A stretch of DNA of 21,715 nucleotides from Rhodospirillaceae bacterium. Its GTDB lineage: Bacteria; Pseudomonadota; Alphaproteobacteria; Puniceispirillales; Puniceispirillaceae. The notes beneath the pieces were generated by a model. The model was not told the origin of the DNA and ran no database searches. It was given only the letters and a program-made list of their open reading frames with translations. This document shows, piece by piece, positions 1 through 6,462 of this stretch. A program made the translations under genes and the position numbers. Positions within the stretch are counted from its first letter, which is position 1. Every line of letters starts with the position of its first letter. The DNA is taken from the NCBI GenBank assembly GCA_002721775.1, contig PBLM01000028.1, positions 26,902-48,616 on the forward strand, written 5' to 3'.

Positions 1-2
1 AG

Positions 3-605
3 GAAAGTTTCAGACAAGCTAGCCGTCTGTTTGATTTAGCCTTCGACACTGAATTATTTGCCGCATTGACCGGCCAGTCTGGGCCAGCTCATAGGCAGAT
101 TTTAGCCAGTCATCTTCCTAATGAAGTTGACGCCATTACTTTTGATCGTCACTGGAAAAAGATTTTTCATGATAGCCTGTCTGAAGATGTACCAGTAAAG
201 CCCATGGCAGCAGAATTTCTGCAAAACATCCAACAAGCTGGTGTGCCTTTGGCGGTAGCTACATCTAGCCACACAAATAACGCTAATGATCAGTTGACAC
301 GGGCAGGGCTGTCGCTTTTTCTGGACTTGATTACAGGTGGTGATCAGGTCAGCGAGGCAAAGCCAAGCCCAGAAATTTATAAAAGAGTGATGACAGCCTT
401 TGCTGTTGATGCACAGCAGGTTCTAGTGCTTGAAGATTCAAATAATGGTGTGCGGGCCGGGCTGGCCGCTGGTGCGAAAACCGTGCAAATACCTGATCGG
501 CTGCCTGCTGATCCGGCCTTTTCCGCTTCTGCTCACTATCACAAAGCAGACAGTCTGGCGGTAGTCAGCAGCAACCTAACGGTTGTAACTTGTGGGACAG
601 GTTAA
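3..605 (+). CDS. HAD-superfamily hydrolase (phosphatase / beta-phosphoglucomutase-like), 5' end outside window
   Basis: The reading frame is open to the left edge, so the true start lies upstream; a TTG at 66 is only an internal codon. About 200 residues are visible. They hold three of the four HAD motifs: motif II in ATSSH (about residue 86 of the visible part), the motif III lysine in AKPSPEIY, and motif IV in LEDSNNGVRAG. Motif I (DxDxT/V) must lie upstream. The alpha-helical cap matches subfamily IA (variant 3) phosphatases such as beta-phosphoglucomutase or phosphoglycolate phosphatase types, which hydrolyse small phosphorylated metabolites in the cytoplasm. The substrate cannot be told from the sequence. 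It is followed by gloB after a 75-nt gap and has no obvious link with the flagellar genes. Confidence 0.85.
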   Translation, partial: ESFRQASRLFDLAFDTELFAALTGQSGPAHRQILASHLPNEVDAITFDRHWKKIFHDSLSEDVPVKPMAAEFLQNIQQAGVPLAVATSSHTNNANDQLTRAGLSLFLDLITGGDQVSEAKPSPEIYKRVMTAFAVDAQQVLVLEDSNNGVRAGLAAGAKTVQIPDRLPADPAFSASAHYHKADSLAVVSSNLTVVTCGTG

Positions 606-680
606 TTTTCGCTTACACTGAACGAGACACCAAGATGCCAGTTTGAAGTCCGTTATTTTGTTAAAGGAGCTTGTCCGCTT

Positions 681-1451
681 ATGTCTAGGTTTCAGTATCA
701 CCAATTTTTATATGGGGCTGATAATTATGGAGTGCTGATGCATGATCCAGATTCAGGTCAGACAGCCGCTATAGATGCTGGCGACCTAAACAAATATCTT
801 AAGGCGCTCAGCGATACAGGGTGGAACTTATCCCATATTCTAGTGACGCATCATCATCCTGACCATACAGATGGGCTGTTAGAGCTTTCCCGGCATACTG
901 GTGCGGCTACTTTTGGCCCGGCTGGTGATAAAAACATCCATCAAGCGATTGAAACTAGATTGTCTGATGGGGATAAGTTTGACTTTGCCGGCCATGAAAT
1001 TCAAGTCATTGCCACTCCGGGTCATACGCTGGATATGCTAAATTTTTATCTGCCTAAGCAAGCTGTCTGTTTTACAGGTGATACATTGTTTGCGCTGGGC
1101 TGTGGCCGGATATTTGAAGGCACGCCAGAAATGATGTGGAACAGCTTGCAAAAGCTGATGAGATTGCCTCCAGAAACCCTTTTATATTCCAGTCATGAAT
1201 ATACTGCTTCCAATGCCCGCTTTGCGGTTACCGTTGATCCGGATAACAAGGCACTGGCAGATCGTGCGAAGATGGTAGAGGCCTTGCGGGCAGATAATCA
1301 GCCTACAGTTCCTAGCCTGTTATCTGAAGAATTAGCAACTAATCCGTTTCTGCGCGCAAGTGATCCCTCTATACGAAGGCATCTGAACATGGCTGCTGCA
1401 GAAAATAATAAAGTTTTTGCAGAAATACGCACACGTAAAGATAATTTCTGA
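681..1451 (+). CDS. gloB: Hydroxyacylglutathione hydrolase (glyoxalase II)
   Basis: 256 residues, the normal length for bacterial glyoxalase II. It hydrolyses S-D-lactoylglutathione to D-lactate and glutathione, the second step of methylglyoxal detoxification, in the cytosol. The N-terminus has the DNYGVL segment typical of the family. The binuclear metal site is visible: THHHPDH at residues 56-62, H115 in TPGHT, D134 in FTGDTLF and H172 in SSHEYT. The C-terminal helical domain with the substrate-binding NPFLR and terminal KDNF segments is present. A good ribosome site (AAAGGAG near 664-669) lies before the ATG. It is a housekeeping gene flanking the flagellar region. Confidence 0.93.
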   Translation: MSRFQYHQFLYGADNYGVLMHDPDSGQTAAIDAGDLNKYLKALSDTGWNLSHILVTHHHPDHTDGLLELSRHTGAATFGPAGDKNIHQAIETRLSDGDKFDFAGHEIQVIATPGHTLDMLNFYLPKQAVCFTGDTLFALGCGRIFEGTPEMMWNSLQKLMRLPPETLLYSSHEYTASNARFAVTVDPDNKALADRAKMVEALRADNQPTVPSLLSEELATNPFLRASDPSIRRHLNMAAAENNKVFAEIRTRKDNF

Positions 1452-1478
1452 GCGGTCAGTTGCTGTTAGGTAAAAGTG

Positions 1479-2405
1479 ATGGTTGATTTAAGATACAGAA
1501 TATATCAACTGCTCGAAAAAGCAGAAGACGGTGACCGTGCCAGCCGTCTAGTAGATATTGGTCTCTTTATTCTTGTTTCTGTGAATGTTCTGGCTGTTTC
1601 GCTCGAAACGATCGATAGTCTGCACCGTGCCTATGCAGACATATTCTTGTGGATTGAAGTTGTATCGGTTTTTTTATTCACCCTTGAATACGGCTTGCGT
1701 TTTTGGTCTGTTGCAGCATCAGCAGATGAACGGGGAATGTCATCTTTAAAGGCCAGGCTGTCTTATGTGTTAAGCCCCACAGGTATTATTGACCTGGTGG
1801 CAATTCTGCCAAGTCTTCTGCCCTTATTATTTGGTTCAATTGATTTGCGCTGGTTGCGGATCCTCAGATTGGCGCGTTTGTTTAAATTTTCACATTACAC
1901 AACTGCACTCGAAGATTTAATCTCATCTGTGCGGCGTGAGCGTCAGTCATTTGTTGCAACAATTTATCTGCTGTTTCTTGCACTCATGATCTCATCAACA
2001 TTGATTTATGTGTTTGAACATGAACTTCAGCCTGAAAATTTTGGTTCAATACCTGAATCCATGTGGTGGTCTTTTGTAACCCTAACAACTGTTGGTTACG
2101 GCGATGTTGTTCCAATAACAGCGGCGGGAAGAGCAATTGCGGGACTGACTGCGCTGATGGGCGTATGTGTTGTGGCACTGCTGACAGGTATTGTGGCAAC
2201 AGGCTTTTCGAAACAAATGGCGATGAAACAGTCAGAACTAGAAGATGAAGTTGAGCAGGCTATGGCCGACGGTTATATATCAACTGATGAGCAGGCCCGT
2301 ATTGACAGGCTGACACGCCACCTTCACCTTAGCACAGAAGAAGAGCAGTTATTACTGGCTAGACTCAAGGCAAAGCACGCTTCGCGCTCAGATAAGATAT
2401 CCTAA
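1479..2405 (+). CDS. Voltage-gated potassium channel (six-TM ion transporter family)
   Basis: 308 residues from the ATG; a GTG immediately upstream at 1476 is an alternative, and AGG at 1468-1470 serves as ribosome site. Membrane segments follow the Kv pattern: S1 about 26-45, S2 about 54-76, S3 about 101-118, S4 about 121-137 with arginines every third residue (R124, R127, R130, R133), S5 about 157-180, pore helix, S6 about 216-242. The K+ selectivity filter TVGYGD is at 204-209. A cytosolic tail of about 65 residues, rich in Glu and helical, ends the protein and may mediate assembly. It starts 27 nt after gloB and may be co-transcribed with it. A potassium channel is clear; the gating stimulus is not. 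Confidence 0.88.
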   Translation: MVDLRYRIYQLLEKAEDGDRASRLVDIGLFILVSVNVLAVSLETIDSLHRAYADIFLWIEVVSVFLFTLEYGLRFWSVAASADERGMSSLKARLSYVLSPTGIIDLVAILPSLLPLLFGSIDLRWLRILRLARLFKFSHYTTALEDLISSVRRERQSFVATIYLLFLALMISSTLIYVFEHELQPENFGSIPESMWWSFVTLTTVGYGDVVPITAAGRAIAGLTALMGVCVVALLTGIVATGFSKQMAMKQSELEDEVEQAMADGYISTDEQARIDRLTRHLHLSTEEEQLLLARLKAKHASRSDKIS

Positions 2406-2433
2406 ACATTTTCTATATCGTGTAGCTTATTGA

Positions 2434-2461
2434 TTGACCTAAACCCTACATTTGGTATATT
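2434..2461 (+). promoter_or_regulatory. Possible sigma70 promoter (TTGACC-N16-TATATT)
   Basis: TTGACC at 2434-2439 and TATATT at 2456-2461 are separated by 16 nt and lie between the channel gene and the unrecognised gene at 2499. Both hexamers match the consensus in 5 of 6 positions. The region is AT-rich, so chance matches are likely. Confidence 0.35.
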
Positions 2462-2498
2462 TTGCATGATTGACGGATTTGATTGGCAGTTTTGCAAA

Positions 2499-2870
2499 AT
2501 GACGATCTCGCAAGGTGAAACCACCACAGTAAGACAATTGACACTGGATTTCAGTGAAGGGTTTGTTGTCCCTGAGCCTTTACCTGCATCCCGCAATGTG
2601 ACGCGGACAATTGTATTTCCAAAACATATTGAAATACCGAATTTTGGGCGGTTTCAGCGGCAGGTTAATCTTCTATTTGCGCCACTTGCTATATCCGTGG
2701 AATTCAGGCTTACTCGCCAGAAACGACTTGAGATGAAATGGATTTTTCCGCCAGCTGGCTTATCAGAACATCAAAAAAAAATACCTTCTGATAAGGCGGC
2801 TGGTGACTTGTCAAGTGATGAGATGAAGGCTTTCGAATCTTTGGTGTTTACAATGGCGGGCACACATTAA
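2499..2870 (+). CDS. Unrecognised protein next to fliL
   Basis: I do not recognise this 123-residue protein. It has no signal peptide or membrane segment. The middle is beta-rich with alternating hydrophobic residues (RTIVFPKHIEIPNFGRF, LLFAPLAISVEFRL, LEMKWIFPP) and the last 40 residues are polar and helical. The start is uncertain: the frame is open back to a TTG at 2430, with ATGs at 2466 and 2499, none with a clear ribosome site. A possible sigma70 promoter (TTGACC 2434-2439, TATATT 2456-2461) would start transcription near 2468, which favours 2499. It converges on fliL, with 9 nt between the stops. No function is proposed. Confidence 0.6.
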   Translation: MTISQGETTTVRQLTLDFSEGFVVPEPLPASRNVTRTIVFPKHIEIPNFGRFQRQVNLLFAPLAISVEFRLTRQKRLEMKWIFPPAGLSEHQKKIPSDKAAGDLSSDEMKAFESLVFTMAGTH

Positions 2871-2879
2871 GCTGCTAGA

Positions 2880-3533
2880 TTAGGCCACTACCAACTTTAG
2901 AATATAAACATCTGTAATGCCTTCATTATCTGACTGTTCGTCAATATTTAACGCATCATTCATCTGTGCACGAATTTCATCTGCAAGACGTTCTCTGTCC
3001 CGACGTGTTTTCAACTTATTTGGTTCTTGTGTAATCAGGAAATTCAAAATTCGATCCCTCAAAACAGGTTCAAATTCACGTAAATCCTCGACAAAACCGT
3101 CAGCTGTTAATGGTGATTGTAAGGTGGCCAAAGCCAGCTCTATGGTCAGCAATTTACGGCTATTATGTAGATTGGAAATGAAGGGGGCGGGGAACGCGAA
3201 GTATCGATGAACGGGTTTGTTGAAGGCCAACAGATTCCCTTCATCATCTTCTGCAAATTCAGCCTCATCCATTTCGTCAAACTCATCTGTTTCATCGGAA
3301 GCAGATTTATATTGGCTGGTTGCTAATAATCTGGCTTCTAGTTCGGGATCTGTTGGCTCGGCAGGTGCTGACAGATATAGAATGCCGTAGCCAAACAGAC
3401 CCAAGACAGCGAAGGTAACGCTACCAAAAATCCCACCTAAAATCAGGCGTGACCTAAGCTTTGCACGTGCAGCTCGTTTTTTTGCCAGCTTTTGCTCCTG
3501 GTCTAATTCTTGTTTGTTTTCATCTTCAGCCAT
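2880..3533 (-). CDS. fliL: Flagellar basal body-associated protein FliL
   Basis: 217 residues. FliL is an inner-membrane protein that forms a ring around the stator units and supports torque and stator stability. Visible order: a charged Lys/Arg-rich cytosolic N-terminus (1-29), one membrane segment (about 30-54), an unusually acidic periplasmic linker (about 79-99, mostly D and E), then the FliL domain. The domain shows the YFAFPAPFISNL strand, LLTIELALAT, the helix EPVLRDRILNFL, and the ending ITDVYILKLVVA. It follows the coiled-coil gene at 3549 after 15 nt, so the two form one operon. The acidic linker makes it longer than the typical FliL of roughly 150-180 residues. It lies apart from fliM and fliN, which are not in this window. 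Confidence 0.85.
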   Translation of the reverse strand: MAEDENKQELDQEQKLAKKRAARAKLRSRLILGGIFGSVTFAVLGLFGYGILYLSAPAEPTDPELEARLLATSQYKSASDETDEFDEMDEAEFAEDDEGNLLAFNKPVHRYFAFPAPFISNLHNSRKLLTIELALATLQSPLTADGFVEDLREFEPVLRDRILNFLITQEPNKLKTRRDRERLADEIRAQMNDALNIDEQSDNEGITDVYILKLVVA

Positions 3534-3548
3534 TTATATTTCTGCCTT

Positions 3549-4313
3549 TCATATCAGGCCAAGCTGGGCAATCAGGTTGAGAACAAAATCAAATCCGTTA
3601 TTAAGTAACGTTGCTGATAAAGTCATGACCAAGTCAGGGTTCAGCCAGTAAAGCCAACCAGCACTGGCTGCCAACATGGCAAGAAGAATAAACATCACTG
3701 CCCCAAAAAGGCTGCGCTGGCGGCGTGGCGTCATCTTTTCCTGTTCCAGCTCGGCCTGTCTATTCGCCAGCTGGCGCACAAGTTTAAGTAAAGCGGTCAA
3801 ATCCTGCTGTTGTTTGTCTGTCCGGCTCTCCAACTGTTGCAGACGGTCAGCTAGTTCTTTTATTTCCTCTAACTGCCCTGTGTCATCACCAAGCTTGTTA
3901 AACACTTCCTGCCGGATAGCTGTCAATGGGTCGGGGCCTAATTGAGGTTCTGCCGGGGCTGTTTGTTCCGTTGTGTCTAGCGGGTTTTCTCCGGTGGGGT
4001 TATTTGGTTCTTGCATTTTCTGTCGCTTTCCAAATTGTTCGGATGGAGGAATGTCAACTTTGTTCTGCGCCCAGAAGGGCTTGGGCCGATTTTCTCCGAG
4101 GGAATTACCAGTAATAATTGGGTCTGAGGCTGATCCAATTTTGGATTGTGCGGCTTCATCCATCAGCCCGCGCAAACGTGTCATGATATCTTCTTTAAGA
4201 CGCGGGTCATCCATATTTGGATTAACTAGGCTGGCCTCATGACCTCGCTCCTTACTAGCAACAAAAGCCCGTTTAGCATTTTCTATCTGACTTTTAATCT
4301 GGTCGTTATCCAT
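3549..4313 (-). CDS. Coiled-coil protein with one membrane segment, first gene of fliL operon
   Basis: I do not recognise a family. The 254 residues show a polar N-terminus (1-60) with helical segments, a low-complexity Pro/Asn/Glu-rich middle (about 65-130), a long predicted coiled coil (about 131-195, rich in Q, L, E and K), a basic stop-transfer motif PRRQRS at 196-201 and one membrane span (about 202-224). A second hydrophobic stretch (about 228-254) closes the protein. There is no N-terminal signal, so the coiled coil is probably cytosolic and the protein tail-anchored. Being directly upstream of fliL suggests a motility or motor-linked role, but this is inference from position only. Confidence 0.75.
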   Translation of the reverse strand: MDNDQIKSQIENAKRAFVASKERGHEASLVNPNMDDPRLKEDIMTRLRGLMDEAAQSKIGSASDPIITGNSLGENRPKPFWAQNKVDIPPSEQFGKRQKMQEPNNPTGENPLDTTEQTAPAEPQLGPDPLTAIRQEVFNKLGDDTGQLEEIKELADRLQQLESRTDKQQQDLTALLKLVRQLANRQAELEQEKMTPRRQRSLFGAVMFILLAMLAASAGWLYWLNPDLVMTLSATLLNNGFDFVLNLIAQLGLI

Positions 4314-4720
4314 TATCCATGCTCGTCAGCATTCATCTTTTTATAAGCTTTGTAACCTATTTAATTTAGCTATGATCCTTAGCAATGTTCTTTAATCTTG
4401 CAAGTTTTGATCCGTTCGAAGGTTTCAAGCTCAAAATGTACAATATCCGTCTAAAAAGGCAGGTCAAGATACTGGCTTAAACGATTGATGGTAGTCCTTA
4501 CATGCCGGCTTGCATTGCCTAATCTTTCGGTTCAGTCAAATATCCCCCAGTTGAGACTTTCAGAAATAGGCTAAATTCGCATAAAAAGATAACTATGCTC
4601 AACTTAGTTTCCCCAAAACGGCCCTGATTTTGCATAAGACTATACAAATAGCATCAGGTTGCCTCTGCCGCGTTGTAAATATGAGTAGACATTAACGGCT
4701 TGTTTGATGCCAATATTATA
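4314..4720. other. Long intergenic region between divergent transcription units
   Basis: No convincing gene or RNA gene was seen in about 400 nt. It is AT-rich and lies between the divergent fliL operon and the small coiled-coil gene. Minor structures: TTTTGA (4405-4410) facing TCAAAA (4431-4436), and CCTGAT (4623-4628) facing ATCAGG (4653-4658). Neither is followed by a T run, so they are not typical terminators. A weak sigma54-like site on the - strand is listed separately. Confidence 0.5.
4400..4414 (-). promoter_or_regulatory. Weak sigma54-like site upstream of the fliL operon
   Basis: Read on the - strand this is CGGATCAAAACTTGC. It keeps the -24 GG and the -12 TTGC at the exact 15-nt arrangement, but lacks the CA after GG. 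The predicted start would be near 4389, giving a leader of about 76 nt to the ATG at 4313. It is much weaker than the five sites before other flagellar genes and is listed because the operon is flagellar. Confidence 0.3.
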
Positions 4721-4748
4721 TTAACAAATATTGTTCACGATGTATAAT
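4721..4748 (+). promoter_or_regulatory. Sigma70-type promoter for the small coiled-coil gene
   Basis: TTAACA (4721-4726), 16-nt spacer, perfect TATAAT (4743-4748). Predicted transcription start about 4755, which leaves a leader of about 40 nt with the ribosome site AAGGAG before the ATG at 4794. Because it lies within the longer open frame that begins at 4731, it argues that the protein starts at 4794. Confidence 0.6.
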
Positions 4749-4793
4749 AGTGAGCTGCTGTCTAGCCTTGCATCGTCAAAAAAGGAGCCATTC

Positions 4794-4970
4794 ATGTCTG
4801 AAGAAACTGATCTCAGTTCTCGCTTGCAGACTGTTATTGACGAAATTCGTGATGTGATGGAAAAGCGCAAAGAGCGTATTGAGGAATTACGTCAGGAAAT
4901 TGCTGACATTGAGCGCGATAATGAAGAACTTGAGCGCACAATAGCTGAGTTGTTAGGCGGGTTTAACTAA
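4794..4970 (+). CDS. Small coiled-coil protein (58 residues)
   Basis: The protein is almost entirely one charged amphipathic helix with heptad-like spacing (RLQTVIDEIRDVMEKRKERI...LRQEIADIERDNEELERTIAELL), ending in GGFN. A dimeric or trimeric coiled coil is likely. An AAGGAG ribosome site with 7-nt spacing and the TATAAT at 4743-4748 select this ATG over the upstream start at 4731. It stands alone, with its own housekeeping-type promoter, between the fliL operon and the NHLP/Sel1 operon. I do not recognise a family. It may be a small structural or adaptor protein, but the sequence gives no function. Confidence 0.7.
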   Translation: MSEETDLSSRLQTVIDEIRDVMEKRKERIEELRQEIADIERDNEELERTIAELLGGFN

Positions 4971-4973
4971 AAG

Positions 4974-5012
4974 CATATTGTGGTTCATTCTAGCAATATG
5001 GCTGAATGAGCC
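4974..5012. repeat. Two interleaved inverted repeats between convergent genes
   Basis: CATATTG (4974-4980) pairs with CAATATG (4994-5000). GGTTCATTC (4982-4990) pairs with GAATGAGCC (5004-5012), including one G-U pair. The arms are in the order A, B, A', B', so the two stems either exclude one another or form an H-type pseudoknot. The position, just after the stop of the 58-residue gene and facing the end of the convergent gene at 5016, suits transcript 3'-end formation. No T run follows. Confidence 0.45.
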
Positions 5013-5015
5013 TCT

Positions 5016-5210
5016 TTAGGCGTCTGCCGTGTCCTTAGGTTTGTTTAGCGCCTGGCCCTGAATAGCATTTGCGCCAAATTTATCCTTTAGCTCAGGTGTT
5101 TGTTTGACTAACTCGGTCAGTTGTTCTGCCACTAGCGTTTCAGCCTGTTCAGCGGTTTCCGCCTCCACAGACATGATCCCGTCGATTAACCAATGTACCT
5201 CAATTTTCAT
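5016..5210 (-). CDS. Small acidic protein (64 residues), third gene of NHLP-like/Sel1 operon
   Basis: The chosen ATG is at 5210 and overlaps the end of the Sel1 gene by 11 nt; GAGG upstream is a plausible ribosome site. A start at 5246 would add 12 residues but bury the gene further in its neighbour. The N-terminus (MKIEVHWLIDGIMSVEAETAEQAETLVAEQL) looks like a beta strand pair followed by an amphipathic helix, as in small alpha/beta folds. No signal peptide or membrane segment. I do not recognise it. The translational overlap implies it is made together with the two genes upstream. Confidence 0.65.
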   Translation of the reverse strand: MKIEVHWLIDGIMSVEAETAEQAETLVAEQLTELVKQTPELKDKFGANAIQGQALNKPKDTADA

Positions 5211-5913
5211 TTGCAGCCTCGGGTTTGTTCTGGTGGATTGGTCCACCTGCCAACAGTCGGTTGAAAATATCTGTTGTTTTGAGTTGTAAAACAGCTATTT
5301 CCTCCGGCTCAACCTCATCTTCCATCTCATCGCGGAGTTCTGTCATGTCTGGCAGGTTCAGAGCAACTGCGATGGCATACCACAAATACGCTTGCGCATA
5401 ATCTGCTTCTGGCAGCAAGGCATGATGGTAGTAGGCTAGCTGCGGTATGGCTTCAAATTCACCTGTCTCAATCCGGCGCTCCAGATGGTTTTCAATTTCT
5501 GCTAAAACAGGCTCAAGTTGCTTTTCTGGCAGTCTGTCTTGTATTTCCTCAGCCAATTCCTCAGCTACCTCAATTCCGCCCAGCTGTGCCAGTAATACCC
5601 AATATAAAGCATCCGCATAATTCTGTGGTCTGCCCTTTCCATGGCGCAACAAATAGGCTAAGTTGTACTGAGCCTCATATTCTGATCGATGAGCAGCGGT
5701 TTCAAATAAATTAACAGCCAATTGGAAATTCTCATCTTTCCAAGCCTGAACACCACGTGAAAATTCATCAGTTCGCGTTGTATTTGTTTTGGCTGATTCG
5801 CTCACACTTTGCGCCATGGCTGGTAGATTGACGAACTCAGAGAGAAAAAACATCGTGAGTAGGCCGAGCAGCGCAGAATAATTGACTGAACTAGAGGCCA
5901 AAACCCGGGCCAT
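5200..5913 (-). CDS. Secreted Sel1-like repeat protein
   Basis: 237 residues from the ATG at 5913. That ATG shares one base with the upstream stop (TGATG), which indicates translational coupling. An N-terminal signal peptide (about 1-35, hydrophobic core then PAMAQ) predicts export to the periplasm. The mature part shows two Sel1-like units: one with EAQYNLAYLLRHGKGRPQNYADALYWVLLAQ, another with AIPQLAYYHHALLPEADYAQAYLWYAIAVAL, each a helix-turn-helix of the SLR/TPR type, and a preceding TPR-like FQLAVNLFETAA. The C-terminus has the EPEEIAVLQ helix usual after Sel1 units. Such proteins act as protein-protein scaffolds. The partner may be one of the two co-transcribed proteins or the flagellar base, but nothing in the sequence decides this. 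Confidence 0.8.
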   Translation of the reverse strand: MARVLASSSVNYSALLGLLTMFFLSEFVNLPAMAQSVSESAKTNTTRTDEFSRGVQAWKDENFQLAVNLFETAAHRSEYEAQYNLAYLLRHGKGRPQNYADALYWVLLAQLGGIEVAEELAEEIQDRLPEKQLEPVLAEIENHLERRIETGEFEAIPQLAYYHHALLPEADYAQAYLWYAIAVALNLPDMTELRDEMEDEVEPEEIAVLQLKTTDIFNRLLAGGPIHQNKPEAANEN

Positions 5914-6299
5914 CAACGGCCCGCCATCATGACCAGTTGAAGATAGAAAATCCTTAGCTTGAATTTTGACCCGGGGCGCCGCTCAAACACAACGATCCGC
6001 GGACGCTGTGAGTCTTCACGTTGGAATTCGATTTCCGTATTTTCCGGCAGAATGACGCCATTCTTTGCCAATGTCTTTGACGGGTTGCTTGAAAAATCCC
6101 GACGAAAATCTGGGTCAATCCAAATCTGCGCAAGCACCTTCCCCAGGATGTCAGGTAGATATTTTTTAACATCTTCGCGTGACGCGAATTGTTGATTATT
6201 CTCATTCAGTGAGAATGCCGTGGTTACATGGCTGGCAGGCTTAATACTCAGGTCACGTTTTGCCACGGGCACAAGAGAGCGTGATGTGCTGCTTGACAT
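5913..6299 (-). CDS. NHLP-like (nitrile hydratase-like leader) domain protein
   Basis: 128 residues with a strong ribosome site (GAGGAGG, 9 nt before the ATG). Residues about 48-107 resemble the nitrile-hydratase-alpha-like leader domain (NHLP) found in some RiPP precursors: VLAQIWIDPDFRRDFSSNPSKTL, then NGVILPENTEIEF and a final hydrophobic strand RIVVFE. The Cys metal-binding motif of true nitrile hydratase is absent. The usual GG or AG processing point with a short core is not evident; instead a basic 20-residue tail ends in LQLVMMAGR. No RiPP-modifying enzyme or peptidase-transporter is nearby. It heads a three-gene operon with a secreted Sel1 protein, divergent from a sigma54-driven flagellar gene. 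The domain call is from pattern memory, so moderate confidence. Confidence 0.6.
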   Translation of the reverse strand: MSSSTSRSLVPVAKRDLSIKPASHVTTAFSLNENNQQFASREDVKKYLPDILGKVLAQIWIDPDFRRDFSSNPSKTLAKNGVILPENTEIEFQREDSQRPRIVVFERRPGSKFKLRIFYLQLVMMAGR

Positions 6300-6414
6300 A
6301 ATGAGAACCTCCTCTGATCTTCACCACAGATAAACATAATGCTCAATAATCCATATCTAAACAAGGTTAATTTTTCCTGCAAGTTGATACTTTTCCAGAA
6401 AAACAACTTTGCCT

Positions 6415-6429
6415 TGGCATGATATTTGC
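6415..6429 (+). promoter_or_regulatory. Sigma54 (RpoN) promoter of the rod/hook-family gene
   Basis: TGGCATGATATTTGC, preceded by T, differs from the consensus TGGCACG-N4-TTGC only at C6 to T. The -24 GG and -12 GC are at exact spacing. The predicted start near 6440 leaves a short leader to the ATG at 6463. Sigma54 promoters require an AAA+ activator, in flagellar systems of the FlrC/FleR/FlbD type, which is not in this window. Confidence 0.8.
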
Positions 6430-6462
6430 GGGTTCCGCCCATAATTTTTGGAGATGCAGGAA

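Noticed and set aside
2453..2467. TGGTATATTTTGC just before an ATG, looking like a sigma54 site
   Set aside because: The distance between GG and GC is two nucleotides short of the fixed sigma54 spacing, and the site overlaps a possible start codon.
4731..4793. Longer start for the small coiled-coil protein
   Set aside because: The extension contains a perfect TATAAT promoter element and is not helical like the rest; AAGGAG precedes the ATG at 4794.
5913..6299. NHLP-like protein as a functional RiPP precursor
   Set aside because: No modification enzyme, exporter or clear GG cleavage site is present in the window; kept only as a domain resemblance.
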